Positions 7,269-19,315 of a stretch of DNA of 26,158 nt are shown here, one piece after another (the stretch's first letter is position 1; each line of letters opens with the position of its first letter). A program made the translations under genes and the position numbers. The notes beneath the pieces were generated by a model. The model ran no database searches. It had not been told where the DNA came from and saw only the letters and a program-made list of their open reading frames with translations. Origin of the DNA: Gracilariopsis chorda (Eukaryota > Rhodophyta > Florideophyceae > Gracilariales > Gracilariaceae); assembly GCA_003194525.1 (NCBI GenBank), contig NBIV01000778.1:1-26158 (forward strand), read 5' to 3'.

Positions 7269-7340
7269 TAAGGGTTTTAAGGCGTTTTTAGGGGTTTTTT
7301 AGGGGTTTTTAGGGGGTTTTTAGGGGCTTTTAGGGGTTTT
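7269..7340 (+). repeat. Telomere-like T/AGGGG tract (U5)
   Basis: 72 bp; AAGGCG start variant and GGGGCTTTTAGGGG near the end. Confidence 0.85.

Positions 7341-7739
7341 TACGACCTGCACATGACACAGGCAGTTGGTGATCTACCACTCTTCTTCAAGCACATCAAT
7401 GGCCAACTCGCCGGTCTGGAAGGCACATATGTCGACGACTCCATGCTAAGCGGCAGCGACGAATTCATGAAGAGTACAGATGTAACCTCACAACGCTTTG
7501 AGGCCAAGCCCAAGGCCCTCGATAACTTCGTTTTCGCCGGCCTCGAGATTTCCACTACAGACCGTGGTCTTTGCCTCCATCAGCGCAAGCAAATCGGCAA
7601 GCTTACCATGCTACCTCCAGATGCGCCGTTCTCTGAATTCAAATCTCGACTCATGTCTCTCGGATGGATCACTCACACCAGACCAGACATTTCTTGCCGC
7701 GTTGCTCAACTTGCCCAAACATCGAGCTCTTTGACATAG
7341..7739 (+). pseudogene. Copia-type RT fragment (U5)
   Basis: Open over the fragment; LEG type at residue 23, paired with the GGGGC tract variant. 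Confidence 0.9.

Positions 7740-8100
7740 TCAGCCTTCCTAACAAGGTCCTTGCCATCGTCATCCGTCTTCCGTATGGTTATGATTCAAC
7801 CTCTGAAGAATCTTCCCACGACGCCGACAGGAACCGGGACTTCATTTTCGGGGGAGCCAAAAATGTGAAAGTCGTATGCAAAAGTGTACCACAGTTCAAG
7901 CGTGAGTGTCAAATGGGCGCCTGTCAACTCTGTTTATTCATTGTCATCTAACGTGTAAACATCAACTACAGATGACATGTCTAATCTCCAAGGTTCAACA
8001 TTTCTTATGGCGAAAGCAACCAACCTTCATCTCGCAAAAGACACAGGTAGTATGCGATGAAGAGGAGGCCATAGATTTGGAATTTGCACCACGGTAAGGT

Positions 8101-8463
8101 TTACGGATCGCACAAACAGCCTTGTCGCATGCTCGATAACGAACGATTCATTATGGCATGAAGACGTTCTTCCAAATCGTTTAGTCTGACCTCAATAAAC
8201 GCGAGGATGGATGTTGAAAAGTTCTCGATACCATCGGCAATCTTGTTCTCCATTTCCTTCTTATTAGTTTCCATTTCGCTGATGACCAATGATCGCACAT
8301 GCCTCTCGGTTATAGGTTTGCGAGATATTTGAGCTTCCTCACGGAGTTTCTCTTTTGTCGCTGGAGAGGCGCACGAAAGATAGTCAATGATGTCTTGATC
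8401 TGAATGAAGTTGGACAATGGAATTCTCATTTTGCGTGGCGTTAGCGTTGTTTCTGCGAGTCAT
8101..8463 (-). CDS. Unrecognised 120-aa coiled-coil-like protein (U5)
   Basis: Predicted protein identical to 1292-1654. Confidence 0.4.
   Translation of the reverse strand: MTRRNNANATQNENSIVQLHSDQDIIDYLSCASPATKEKLREEAQISRKPITERHVRSLVISEMETNKKEMENKIADGIENFSTSILAFIEVRLNDLEERLHAIMNRSLSSMRQGCLCDP

Positions 8464-8497
8464 TGTTCGAAAAATGGTAATGATGTAAGAAAATGAA

Positions 8498-8569
8498 GAG
8501 ACTAGGATGGACGGAAGAGACAAGGATGGACGAGAGAGACTGGGATGGACGGGAGAGACTAGGATGGAC
8498..8569. repeat. 19-bp minisatellite, 3.8 copies (U5)
   Basis: Same block as at 1689-1760. Confidence 0.9.

Positions 8570-8990
8570 ACATGCCTGTCTTTAAGTAGTAGATGTTACT
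8601 TGTTTGAAAGTTTAAAACCTTTCAGGTACCTTTTGGTAAACTACTTGTACATGTGAGTGCACCAAACTACTTAAAAATAGTTCTGTGCTCTGAAACACAA
8701 CCACATCACAGCTGCTTGCCTCTTTATTGCTGTTGATCGAGCGTTCGGATCAAATGGGGTCATACAGCGAACGTCGACGACGCTCGATGAATGACCTTTA
8801 TTGATGCACGAATGTTCAAAATGCACGCAGTGTGACACTGCGGCTCCCACAGTGGTTCAAAATATTGAAAATTCGAGGAAAATGATGTGACATCATTCGA
8901 AGTTAATGTGTGCCGAAGCCAACGATGTGCGAGGTGCGCGCTGCCGAGTCGGCAGTGCCGAGACCACAATGCGTGCTGTTTGTGAGTCGC
8570..8990. other. Palindromic divergent spacer (U5)
   Basis: Same content as 5126-5546. No gene seen. Confidence 0.75.

Positions 8991-9061
8991 TAAGGGTTTT
9001 AAGGCGTTTTTAGGGGTTTTTTAGGGGTTTTTAGGGGTTTTTAGGGGCTTTTAGGGGTTTT
8991..9061 (+). repeat. Telomere-like T/AGGGG tract (U6)
   Basis: 71 bp; AAGGCG start and GGGGCTTTTAGGGG end variants, one G fewer than U5. 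Confidence 0.85.

Positions 9062-9460
9062 TACGACCTGCACATGACACAGGCAGTTGGTGATCTACCA
9101 CTCTTCTTCAAGCACATCAATGGCCAACTCGCCGGTCTGGCAGGCACATATGTCGACGACTCCATGCTAAGCGGCAGCGACGAATTCATGAAGAGTACAG
9201 ATGTAACCTCACAACGCTTTGAGGCCAAGCCCAAGGCCCTCGATAACTTCGTTTTCGCCGGCCTCGAGATTTCCACTACAGACCGTGGTCTTTGCCTCCA
9301 TCAGCGCAAGCAAATCGGCAAGCTTACCATGCTACCTCCAGATGCGCCGTTCTCTGAATTCAAATCTCGACTCATGTCTCTCGGATGGATCACTCACACC
9401 AGACCAGACATTTCTTGCCGCGTTGCTCAACTTGCCCAAACATCGAGCTCTTTGACATAG
9062..9460 (+). pseudogene. Copia-type RT fragment (U6)
   Basis: Open over the fragment; LAG type although its tract carries the GGGGC variant, a combination shared only with U8. Confidence 0.9.

Positions 9461-9821
9461 TCAGCCTTCCTAACAAGGTCCTTGCCATCGTCATCCGTCT
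9501 TCCGTATGGTTATGATTCAACCTCTGAAGAATCTTCCCACGACGCCGACAGGAACCGGGACTTCATTTTCGGGGGAGCCAAAAATGTGAAAGTCGTATGC
9601 AAAAGTGTACCACAGTTCAAGCGTGAGTGTCAAATGGGCGCCTGTCAACTCTGTTTATTCATTGTCATCTAACGTGTAAACATCAACTACAGATGACATG
9701 TCTAATCTCCAAGGTTCAACATTTCTTATGGCGAAAGCAACCAACCTTCATCTCGCAAAAGACACAGGTAGTATGCGATGAAGAGGAGGCCATAGATTTG
9801 GAATTTGCACCACGGTAAGGT

Positions 9822-10184
9822 TTACGGATCGCACAAACAGCCTTGTCGCATGCTCGATAACGAACGATTCATTATGGCATGAAGACGTTCTTCCAAATCG
9901 TTTAGTCTGACCTCAATAAACGCGAGGATGGATGTTGAAAAGTTCTCGATACCATCGGCAATCTTGTTCTCCATTTCCTTCTTATTAGTTTCCATTTCGC
10001 TGATGACCAATGATCGCACATGCCTCTCGGTTATAGGTTTGCGAGATATTTGAGCTTCCTCACGGAGTTTCTCTTTTGTCGCTGGAGAGGCGCACGAAAG
10101 ATAGTCAATGATGTCTTGATCTGAATGAAGTTGGACAATGGAATTCTCATTTTGCGTGGCGTTAGCGTTGTTTCTGCGAGTCAT
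9822..10184 (-). CDS. Unrecognised 120-aa coiled-coil-like protein (U6)
   Basis: Predicted protein identical to 1292-1654. Confidence 0.4.
   Translation of the reverse strand: MTRRNNANATQNENSIVQLHSDQDIIDYLSCASPATKEKLREEAQISRKPITERHVRSLVISEMETNKKEMENKIADGIENFSTSILAFIEVRLNDLEERLHAIMNRSLSSMRQGCLCDP

Positions 10185-10218
10185 TGTTCGAAAAATGGTA
10201 ATGATGTAAGAAAATGAA

Positions 10219-10290
10219 GAGACTAGGATGGACGGAAGAGACAAGGATGGACGAGAGAGACTGGGATGGACGGGAGAGACTAGGATGGAC
10219..10290. repeat. 19-bp minisatellite, 3.8 copies (U6)
   Basis: Same block as at 1689-1760. Confidence 0.9.

Positions 10291-10711
10291 ACATGCCTGT
10301 CTTTAAGTAGTAGATGTTACTTGTTTGAAAGTTTAAAACCTTTCAGGTACCTTTTGGTAAACTACTTGTACATGTGAGTGCACCAAACTACTTAAAAATA
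10401 GTTCTGTGCTCTGAAACACAACCACATCACAGCTGCTTGCCTCTTTATTGCTGTTGATCGAGCGTTCGGATCAAATGGGGTCATACAGCGAACGTCGACG
10501 ACGCTCGATGAATGACCTTTATTGATGCACGAATGTTCAAAATGCACGCAGTGTGACACTGCGGCTCCCACAGTGGTTCAAAATATTGAAAATTCGAGGA
10601 AAATGATGTGACATCATTCGAAGTTAATGTGTGCCGAAGCCAACGATGTGCGAGGTGCGCGCTGCCGAGTCGGCAGTGCCGAGACCACAATGCGTGCTGT
10701 TTGTGAGTCGC
10291..10711. other. Palindromic divergent spacer (U6)
   Basis: Same content as 5126-5546. No gene seen. Confidence 0.75.

Positions 10712-10783
10712 TAAGGGTTTTAAGGGGTTTTTAGGGGTTTTTTAGGGGTTTTTAGGGGGTTTTTAGGGGATTTTAGGGGTTTT
10712..10783 (+). repeat. Telomere-like T/AGGGG tract (U7)
   Basis: 72 bp; AAGGGG start and GGGGATTTTAGGGG end variants. Confidence 0.85.

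Positions 10784-11182
10784 TACGACCTGCACATGAC
10801 ACAGGCAGTTGGTGATCTACCACTCTTCTTCAAGCACATCAATGGCCAACTCGCCGGTCTGGCAGGCACATATGTCGACGACTCCATGCTAAGCGGCAGC
10901 GACGAATTCATGAAGAGTACAGATGTAACCTCACAACGCTTTGAGGCCAAGCCCAAGGCCCTCGATAACTTCGTTTTCGCCGGCCTCGAGATTTCCACTA
11001 CAGACCGTGGTCTTTGCCTCCATCAGCGCAAGCAAATCGGCAAGCTTACCATGCTACCTCCAGATGCGCCGTTCTCTGAATTCAAATCTCGACTCATGTC
11101 TCTCGGATGGATCACTCACACCAGACCAGACATTTCTTGCCGCGTTGCTCAACTTGCCCAAACATCGAGCTCTTTGACATAG
10784..11182 (+). pseudogene. Copia-type RT fragment (U7)
   Basis: Open over the fragment; LAG type with the GGGGA tract variant. Confidence 0.9.

Positions 11183-11543
11183 TCAGCCTTCCTAACAAGG
11201 TCCTTGCCATCGTCATCCGTCTTCCGTATGGTTATGATTCAACCTCTGAAGAATCTTCCCACGACGCCGACAGGAACCGGGACTTCATTTTCGGGGGAGC
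11301 CAAAAATGTGAAAGTCGTATGCAAAAGTGTACCACAGTTCAAGCGTGAGTGTCAAATGGGCGCCTGTCAACTCTGTTTATTCATTGTCATCTAACGTGTA
11401 AACATCAACTACAGATGACATGTCTAATCTCCAAGGTTCAACATTTCTTATGGCGAAAGCAACCAACCTTCATCTCGCAAAAGACACAGGTAGTATGCGA
11501 TGAAGAGGAGGCCATAGATTTGGAATTTGCACCACGGTAAGGT

Positions 11544-11906
11544 TTACGGATCGCACAAACAGCCTTGTCGCATGCTCGATAACGAACGATTCATTATGGC
11601 ATGAAGACGTTCTTCCAAATCGTTTAGTCTGACCTCAATAAACGCGAGGATGGATGTTGAAAAGTTCTCGATACCATCGGCAATCTTGTTCTCCATTTCC
11701 TTCTTATTAGTTTCCATTTCGCTGATGACCAATGATCGCACATGCCTCTCGGTTATAGGTTTGCGAGATATTTGAGCTTCCTCACGGAGTTTCTCTTTTG
11801 TCGCTGGAGAGGCGCACGAAAGATAGTCAATGATGTCTTGATCTGAATGAAGTTGGACAATGGAATTCTCATTTTGCGTGGCGTTAGCGTTGTTTCTGCG
11901 AGTCAT
11544..11906 (-). 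CDS. Unrecognised 120-aa coiled-coil-like protein (U7)
   Basis: Predicted protein identical to 1292-1654. Confidence 0.4.
   Translation of the reverse strand: MTRRNNANATQNENSIVQLHSDQDIIDYLSCASPATKEKLREEAQISRKPITERHVRSLVISEMETNKKEMENKIADGIENFSTSILAFIEVRLNDLEERLHAIMNRSLSSMRQGCLCDP

Positions 11907-11940
11907 TGTTCGAAAAATGGTAATGATGTAAGAAAATGAA

Positions 11941-12012
11941 GAGACTAGGATGGACGGAAGAGACAAGGATGGACGAGAGAGACTGGGATGGACGGGAGAG
12001 ACTAGGATGGAC
11941..12012. repeat. 19-bp minisatellite, 3.8 copies (U7)
   Basis: Same block as at 1689-1760. Confidence 0.9.

Positions 12013-12433
12013 ACATGCCTGTCTTTAAGTAGTAGATGTTACTTGTTTGAAAGTTTAAAACCTTTCAGGTACCTTTTGGTAAACTACTTGTACATGTGAG
12101 TGCACCAAACTACTTAAAAATAGTTCTGTGCTCTGAAACACAACCACATCACAGCTGCTTGCCTCTTTATTGCTGTTGATCGAGCGTTCGGATCAAATGG
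12201 GGTCATACAGCGAACGTCGACGACGCTCGATGAATGACCTTTATTGATGCACGAATGTTCAAAATGCACGCAGTGTGACACTGCGGCTCCCACAGTGGTT
12301 CAAAATATTGAAAATTCGAGGAAAATGATGTGACATCATTCGAAGTTAATGTGTGCCGAAGCCAACGATGTGCGAGGTGCGCGCTGCCGAGTCGGCAGTG
12401 CCGAGACCACAATGCGTGCTGTTTGTGAGTCGC
12013..12433. other. Palindromic divergent spacer (U7)
   Basis: Same content as 5126-5546. No gene seen. Confidence 0.75.

Positions 12434-12505
12434 TAAGGGTTTTAAGGCGTTTTTAGGGGTTTTTTAGGGGTTTTTAGGGGGTTTTTAGGGGCTTTTAGGG
12501 GTTTT
12434..12505 (+). repeat. Telomere-like T/AGGGG tract (U8)
   Basis: 72 bp; AAGGCG start and GGGGC end variants. Confidence 0.85.

Positions 12506-12904
12506 TACGACCTGCACATGACACAGGCAGTTGGTGATCTACCACTCTTCTTCAAGCACATCAATGGCCAACTCGCCGGTCTGGCAGGCACATATGTCGA
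12601 CGACTCCATGCTAAGCGGCAGCGACGAATTCATGAAGAGTACAGATGTAACCTCACAACGCTTTGAGGCCAAGCCCAAGGCCCTCGATAACTTCGTTTTC
12701 GCCGGCCTCGAGATTTCCACTACAGACCGTGGTCTTTGCCTCCATCAGCGCAAGCAAATCGGCAAGCTTACCATGCTACCTCCAGATGCGCCGTTCTCTG
12801 AATTCAAATCTCGACTCATGTCTCTCGGATGGATCACTCACACCAGACCAGACATTTCTTGCCGCGTTGCTCAACTTGCCCAAACATCGAGCTCTTTGAC
12901 ATAG
12506..12904 (+). pseudogene. Copia-type RT fragment (U8)
   Basis: Open over the fragment; LAG type with the GGGGC tract variant, as in U6. Confidence 0.9.

Positions 12905-13265
12905 TCAGCCTTCCTAACAAGGTCCTTGCCATCGTCATCCGTCTTCCGTATGGTTATGATTCAACCTCTGAAGAATCTTCCCACGACGCCGACAGGAACC
13001 GGGACTTCATTTTCGGGGGAGCCAAAAATGTGAAAGTCGTATGCAAAAGTGTACCACAGTTCAAGCGTGAGTGTCAAATGGGCGCCTGTCAACTCTGTTT
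13101 ATTCATTGTCATCTAACGTGTAAACATCAACTACAGATGACATGTCTAATCTCCAAGGTTCAACATTTCTTATGGCGAAAGCAACCAACCTTCATCTCGC
13201 AAAAGACACAGGTAGTATGCGATGAAGAGGAGGCCATAGATTTGGAATTTGCACCACGGTAAGGT

Positions 13266-13628
13266 TTACGGATCGCACAAACAGCCTTGTCGCATGCTCG
13301 ATAACGAACGATTCATTATGGCATGAAGACGTTCTTCCAAATCGTTTAGTCTGACCTCAATAAACGCGAGGATGGATGTTGAAAAGTTCTCGATACCATC
13401 GGCAATCTTGTTCTCCATTTCCTTCTTATTAGTTTCCATTTCGCTGATGACCAATGATCGCACATGCCTCTCGGTTATAGGTTTGCGAGATATTTGAGCT
13501 TCCTCACGGAGTTTCTCTTTTGTCGCTGGAGAGGCGCACGAAAGATAGTCAATGATGTCTTGATCTGAATGAAGTTGGACAATGGAATTCTCATTTTGCG
13601 TGGCGTTAGCGTTGTTTCTGCGAGTCAT
13266..13628 (-). CDS. Unrecognised 120-aa coiled-coil-like protein (U8)
   Basis: Predicted protein identical to 1292-1654. 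Confidence 0.4.
   Translation of the reverse strand: MTRRNNANATQNENSIVQLHSDQDIIDYLSCASPATKEKLREEAQISRKPITERHVRSLVISEMETNKKEMENKIADGIENFSTSILAFIEVRLNDLEERLHAIMNRSLSSMRQGCLCDP

Positions 13629-13662
13629 TGTTCGAAAAATGGTAATGATGTAAGAAAATGAA

Positions 13663-13734
13663 GAGACTAGGATGGACGGAAGAGACAAGGATGGACGAGA
13701 GAGACTGGGATGGACGGGAGAGACTAGGATGGAC
13663..13734. repeat. 19-bp minisatellite, 3.8 copies (U8)
   Basis: Same block as at 1689-1760. Confidence 0.9.

Positions 13735-14155
13735 ACATGCCTGTCTTTAAGTAGTAGATGTTACTTGTTTGAAAGTTTAAAACCTTTCAGGTACCTTTTG
13801 GTAAACTACTTGTACATGTGAGTGCACCAAACTACTTAAAAATAGTTCTGTGCTCTGAAACACAACCACATCACAGCTGCTTGCCTCTTTATTGCTGTTG
13901 ATCGAGCGTTCGGATCAAATGGGGTCATACAGCGAACGTCGACGACGCTCGATGAATGACCTTTATTGATGCACGAATGTTCAAAATGCACGCAGTGTGA
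14001 CACTGCGGCTCCCACAGTGGTTCAAAATATTGAAAATTCGAGGAAAATGATGTGACATCATTCGAAGTTAATGTGTGCCGAAGCCAACGATGTGCGAGGT
14101 GCGCGCTGCCGAGTCGGCAGTGCCGAGACCACAATGCGTGCTGTTTGTGAGTCGC
13735..14155. other. Palindromic divergent spacer (U8)
   Basis: Same content as 5126-5546. No gene seen. Confidence 0.75.

Positions 14156-14226
14156 TAAGGGTTTTAAGGCGTTTTTAGGGGTTTTTTAGGGGTTTTTAGG
14201 GGTTTTTAGGGGCTTTTAGGGGTTTT
14156..14226 (+). repeat. Telomere-like T/AGGGG tract (U9)
   Basis: 71 bp; AAGGCG start and GGGGC end variants. Confidence 0.85.

Positions 14227-14625
14227 TACGACCTGCACATGACACAGGCAGTTGGTGATCTACCACTCTTCTTCAAGCACATCAATGGCCAACTCGCCGG
14301 TCTGGAAGGCACATATGTCGACGACTCCATGCTAAGCGGCAGCGACGAATTCATGAAGAGTACAGATGTAACCTCACAACGCTTTGAGGCCAAGCCCAAG
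14401 GCCCTCGATAACTTCGTTTTCGCCGGCCTCGAGATTTCCACTACAGACCGTGGTCTTTGCCTCCATCAGCGCAAGCAAATCGGCAAGCTTACCATGCTAC
14501 CTCCAGATGCGCCGTTCTCTGAATTCAAATCTCGACTCATGTCTCTCGGATGGATCACTCACACCAGACCAGACATTTCTTGCCGCGTTGCTCAACTTGC
14601 CCAAACATCGAGCTCTTTGACATAG
14227..14625 (+). pseudogene. Copia-type RT fragment (U9)
   Basis: Open over the fragment; LEG type, isolated between LAG units on both sides. Confidence 0.9.

Positions 14626-14986
14626 TCAGCCTTCCTAACAAGGTCCTTGCCATCGTCATCCGTCTTCCGTATGGTTATGATTCAACCTCTGAAGAATCTT
14701 CCCACGACGCCGACAGGAACCGGGACTTCATTTTCGGGGGAGCCAAAAATGTGAAAGTCGTATGCAAAAGTGTACCACAGTTCAAGCGTGAGTGTCAAAT
14801 GGGCGCCTGTCAACTCTGTTTATTCATTGTCATCTAACGTGTAAACATCAACTACAGATGACATGTCTAATCTCCAAGGTTCAACATTTCTTATGGCGAA
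14901 AGCAACCAACCTTCATCTCGCAAAAGACACAGGTAGTATGCGATGAAGAGGAGGCCATAGATTTGGAATTTGCACCACGGTAAGGT

Positions 14987-15349
14987 TTACGGATCGCACA
15001 AACAGCCTTGTCGCATGCTCGATAACGAACGATTCATTATGGCATGAAGACGTTCTTCCAAATCGTTTAGTCTGACCTCAATAAACGCGAGGATGGATGT
15101 TGAAAAGTTCTCGATACCATCGGCAATCTTGTTCTCCATTTCCTTCTTATTAGTTTCCATTTCGCTGATGACCAATGATCGCACATGCCTCTCGGTTATA
15201 GGTTTGCGAGATATTTGAGCTTCCTCACGGAGTTTCTCTTTTGTCGCTGGAGAGGCGCACGAAAGATAGTCAATGATGTCTTGATCTGAATGAAGTTGGA
15301 CAATGGAATTCTCATTTTGCGTGGCGTTAGCGTTGTTTCTGCGAGTCAT
14987..15349 (-). CDS. Unrecognised 120-aa coiled-coil-like protein (U9)
   Basis: Predicted protein identical to 1292-1654. Confidence 0.4.
   Translation of the reverse strand: MTRRNNANATQNENSIVQLHSDQDIIDYLSCASPATKEKLREEAQISRKPITERHVRSLVISEMETNKKEMENKIADGIENFSTSILAFIEVRLNDLEERLHAIMNRSLSSMRQGCLCDP

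Positions 15350-15383
15350 TGTTCGAAAAATGGTAATGATGTAAGAAAATGAA

Positions 15384-15455
15384 GAGACTAGGATGGACGG
15401 AAGAGACAAGGATGGACGAGAGAGACTGGGATGGACGGGAGAGACTAGGATGGAC
15384..15455. repeat. 19-bp minisatellite, 3.8 copies (U9)
   Basis: Same block as at 1689-1760. Confidence 0.9.

Positions 15456-15876
15456 ACATGCCTGTCTTTAAGTAGTAGATGTTACTTGTTTGAAAGTTTA
15501 AAACCTTTCAGGTACCTTTTGGTAAACTACTTGTACATGTGAGTGCACCAAACTACTTAAAAATAGTTCTGTGCTCTGAAACACAACCACATCACAGCTG
15601 CTTGCCTCTTTATTGCTGTTGATCGAGCGTTCGGATCAAATGGGGTCATACAGCGAACGTCGACGACGCTCGATGAATGACCTTTATTGATGCACGAATG
15701 TTCAAAATGCACGCAGTGTGACACTGCGGCTCCCACAGTGGTTCAAAATATTGAAAATTCGAGGAAAATGATGTGACATCATTCGAAGTTAATGTGTGCC
15801 GAAGCCAACGATGTGCGAGGTGCGCGCTGCCGAGTCGGCAGTGCCGAGACCACAATGCGTGCTGTTTGTGAGTCGC
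15456..15876. other. Palindromic divergent spacer (U9)
   Basis: Same content as 5126-5546. No gene seen. Confidence 0.75.

Positions 15877-15946
15877 TAAGGGTTTTAAGGGGTTTTTAGG
15901 GGTTTTTTAGGGGTTTTAGGGGTTTTTAGGGGATTTTAGGGGTTTT
15877..15946 (+). repeat. Telomere-like T/AGGGG tract (U10)
   Basis: 70 bp; AAGGGG start and GGGGA end variants, with one shorter TTTTAGGGG repeat. Confidence 0.85.

Positions 15947-16345
15947 TACGACCTGCACATGACACAGGCAGTTGGTGATCTACCACTCTTCTTCAAGCAC
16001 ATCAATGGCCAACTCGCCGGTCTGGCAGGCACATATGTCGACGACTCCATGCTAAGCGGCAGCGACGAATTCATGAAGAGTACAGATGTAACCTCACAAC
16101 GCTTTGAGGCCAAGCCCAAGGCCCTCGATAACTTCGTTTTCGCCGGCCTCGAGATTTCCACTACAGACCGTGGTCTTTGCCTCCATCAGCGCAAGCAAAT
16201 CGGCAAGCTTACCATGCTACCTCCAGATGCGCCGTTCTCTGAATTCAAATCTCGACTCATGTCTCTCGGATGGATCACTCACACCAGACCAGACATTTCT
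16301 TGCCGCGTTGCTCAACTTGCCCAAACATCGAGCTCTTTGACATAG
15947..16345 (+). pseudogene. Copia-type RT fragment (U10)
   Basis: Open over the fragment; LAG type with the GGGGA tract variant. Confidence 0.9.

Positions 16346-16706
16346 TCAGCCTTCCTAACAAGGTCCTTGCCATCGTCATCCGTCTTCCGTATGGTTATGA
16401 TTCAACCTCTGAAGAATCTTCCCACGACGCCGACAGGAACCGGGACTTCATTTTCGGGGGAGCCAAAAATGTGAAAGTCGTATGCAAAAGTGTACCACAG
16501 TTCAAGCGTGAGTGTCAAATGGGCGCCTGTCAACTCTGTTTATTCATTGTCATCTAACGTGTAAACATCAACTACAGATGACATGTCTAATCTCCAAGGT
16601 TCAACATTTCTTATGGCGAAAGCAACCAACCTTCATCTCGCAAAAGACACAGGTAGTATGCGATGAAGAGGAGGCCATAGATTTGGAATTTGCACCACGG
16701 TAAGGT

Positions 16707-17069
16707 TTACGGATCGCACAAACAGCCTTGTCGCATGCTCGATAACGAACGATTCATTATGGCATGAAGACGTTCTTCCAAATCGTTTAGTCTGACCTCA
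16801 ATAAACGCGAGGATGGATGTTGAAAAGTTCTCGATACCATCGGCAATCTTGTTCTCCATTTCCTTCTTATTAGTTTCCATTTCGCTGATGACCAATGATC
16901 GCACATGCCTCTCGGTTATAGGTTTGCGAGATATTTGAGCTTCCTCACGGAGTTTCTCTTTTGTCGCTGGAGAGGCGCACGAAAGATAGTCAATGATGTC
17001 TTGATCTGAATGAAGTTGGACAATGGAATTCTCATTTTGCGTGGCGTTAGCGTTGTTTCTGCGAGTCAT
16707..17069 (-). CDS. Unrecognised 120-aa coiled-coil-like protein (U10)
   Basis: Predicted protein identical to 1292-1654. Confidence 0.4.
   Translation of the reverse strand: MTRRNNANATQNENSIVQLHSDQDIIDYLSCASPATKEKLREEAQISRKPITERHVRSLVISEMETNKKEMENKIADGIENFSTSILAFIEVRLNDLEERLHAIMNRSLSSMRQGCLCDP

Positions 17070-17103
17070 TGTTCGAAAAATGGTAATGATGTAAGAAAAT
17101 GAA

Positions 17104-17175
17104 GAGACTAGGATGGACGGAAGAGACAAGGATGGACGAGAGAGACTGGGATGGACGGGAGAGACTAGGATGGAC
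17104..17175. repeat. 19-bp minisatellite, 3.8 copies (U10)
   Basis: Same block as at 1689-1760. Confidence 0.9.

Positions 17176-17596
17176 ACATGCCTGTCTTTAAGTAGTAGAT
17201 GTTACTTGTTTGAAAGTTTAAAACCTTTCAGGTACCTTTTGGTAAACTACTTGTACATGTGAGTGCACCAAACTACTTAAAAATAGTTCTGTGCTCTGAA
17301 ACACAACCACATCACAGCTGCTTGCCTCTTTATTGCTGTTGATCGAGCGTTCGGATCAAATGGGGTCATACAGCGAACGTCGACGACGCTCGATGAATGA
17401 CCTTTATTGATGCACGAATGTTCAAAATGCACGCAGTGTGACACTGCGGCTCCCACAGTGGTTCAAAATATTGAAAATTCGAGGAAAATGATGTGACATC
17501 ATTCGAAGTTAATGTGTGCCGAAGCCAACGATGTGCGAGGTGCGCGCTGCCGAGTCGGCAGTGCCGAGACCACAATGCGTGCTGTTTGTGAGTCGC
17176..17596. other. Palindromic divergent spacer (U10)
   Basis: Same content as 5126-5546. No gene seen. 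Confidence 0.75.

Positions 17597-17665
17597 TAAG
17601 GGTTTTAAGGGTTTTTAGGGGTTTTTTAGGGGTTTTTAGGGTTTTTAGGGGATTTTAGGGGTTTT
17597..17665 (+). repeat. Telomere-like T/AGGGG tract (U11)
   Basis: 69 bp; two of the G runs are GGG instead of GGGG; GGGGA end variant. Confidence 0.85.

Positions 17666-18064
17666 TACGACCTGCACATGACACAGGCAGTTGGTGATCT
17701 ATCACTCTTCTTCAAGCACATCAATGGCCAACTCGCCGGTCTGGCAGGCACATATGTCGACGACTCCATGCTAAGCGGCAGCGACGAATTCATGAAGAGT
17801 ACAGATGTAACCTCACAACGCTTTGAGGCCAAGCCCAAGGCCCTCGATAACTTCGTTTTCGCCGGCCTCGAGATTTCCACTACAGACCGTGGTCTTTGCC
17901 TCCATCAGCGCAAGCAAATCGGCAAGCTTACCATGCTACCTCCAGATGCGCCGTTCTCTGAATTCAAATCTCGACTCATGTCTCTCGGATGGATCACTCA
18001 CACCAGACCAGACATTTCTTGCCGCGTTGCTCAACTTGCCCAAACATCGAGCTCTTTGACATAG
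17666..18064 (+). pseudogene. Copia-type RT fragment (U11)
   Basis: Open over the fragment; LAG type. A private C-to-T change at 17702 replaces Pro9 with Ser. Confidence 0.9.

Positions 18065-18425
18065 TCAGCCTTCCTAACAAGGTCCTTGCCATCGTCATCC
18101 GTCTTCCGTATGGTTATGATTCAACCTCTGAAGAATCTTCCCACGACGCCGACAGGAACCGGGACTTCATTTTCGGGGGAGCCAAAAATGTGAAAGTCGT
18201 ATGCAAAAGTGTACCACAGTTCAAGCGTGAGTGTCAAATGGGCGCCTGTCAACTCTGTTTATTCATTGTCATCTAACGTGTAAACATCAACTACAGATGA
18301 CATGTCTAATCTCCAAGGTTCAACATTTCTTATGGCGAAAGCAACCAACCTTCATCTCGCAAAAGACACAGGTAGTATGCGATGAAGAGGAGGCCATAGA
18401 TTTGGAATTTGCACCACGGTAAGGT

Positions 18426-18788
18426 TTACGGATCGCACAAACAGCCTTGTCGCATGCTCGATAACGAACGATTCATTATGGCATGAAGACGTTCTTCCAA
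18501 ATCGTTTAGTCTGACCTCAATAAACGCGAGGATGGATGTTGAAAAGTTCTCGATACCATCGGCAATCTTGTTCTCCATTTCCTTCTTATTAGTTTCCATT
18601 TCGCTGATGACCAATGATCGCACATGCCTCTCGGTTATAGGTTTGCGAGATATTTGAGCTTCCTCACGGAGTTTCTCTTTTGTCGCTGGAGAGGCGCACG
18701 AAAGATAGTCAATGATGTCTTGATCTGAATGAAGTTGGACAATGGAATTCTCATTTTGCGTGGCGTTAGCGTTGTTTCTGCGAGTCAT
18426..18788 (-). CDS. Unrecognised 120-aa coiled-coil-like protein (U11)
   Basis: Predicted protein identical to 1292-1654; the last intact copy towards the right. Confidence 0.4.
   Translation of the reverse strand: MTRRNNANATQNENSIVQLHSDQDIIDYLSCASPATKEKLREEAQISRKPITERHVRSLVISEMETNKKEMENKIADGIENFSTSILAFIEVRLNDLEERLHAIMNRSLSSMRQGCLCDP

Positions 18789-18822
18789 TGTTCGAAAAAT
18801 GGTAATGATGTAAGAAAATGAA

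Positions 18823-18894
18823 GAGACTAGGATGGACGGAAGAGACAAGGATGGACGAGAGAGACTGGGATGGACGGGAGAGACTAGGATGGAC
18823..18894. repeat. 19-bp minisatellite, 3.8 copies (U11)
   Basis: Same block as at 1689-1760. Confidence 0.9.

Positions 18895-19315
18895 ACATGC
18901 CTGTCTTTAAGTAGTAGATGTTACTTGTTTGAAAGTTTAAAACCTTTCAGGTACCTTTTGGTAAACTACTTGTACATGTGAGTGCACCAAACTACTTAAA
19001 AATAGTTCTGTGCTCTGAAACACAACCACATCACAGCTGCTTGCCTCTTTATTGCTGTTGATCGAGCGTTCGGATCAAATGGGGTCATACAGCGAACGTC
19101 GACGACGCTCGATGAATGACCTTTATTGATGCACGAATGTTCAAAATGCACGCAGTGTGACACTGCGGCTCCCACAGTGGTTCAAAATATTGAAAATTCG
19201 AGGAAAATGATGTGACATCATTCGAAGTTAATGTGTGCCGAAGCCAACGATGTGCGAGGTGCGCGCTGCCGAGTCGGCAGTGCCGAGACCACAATGCGTG
19301 CTGTTTGTGAGTCGC
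18895..19315. other. Palindromic divergent spacer (U11)
   Basis: Same content as 5126-5546. No gene seen. Confidence 0.75.
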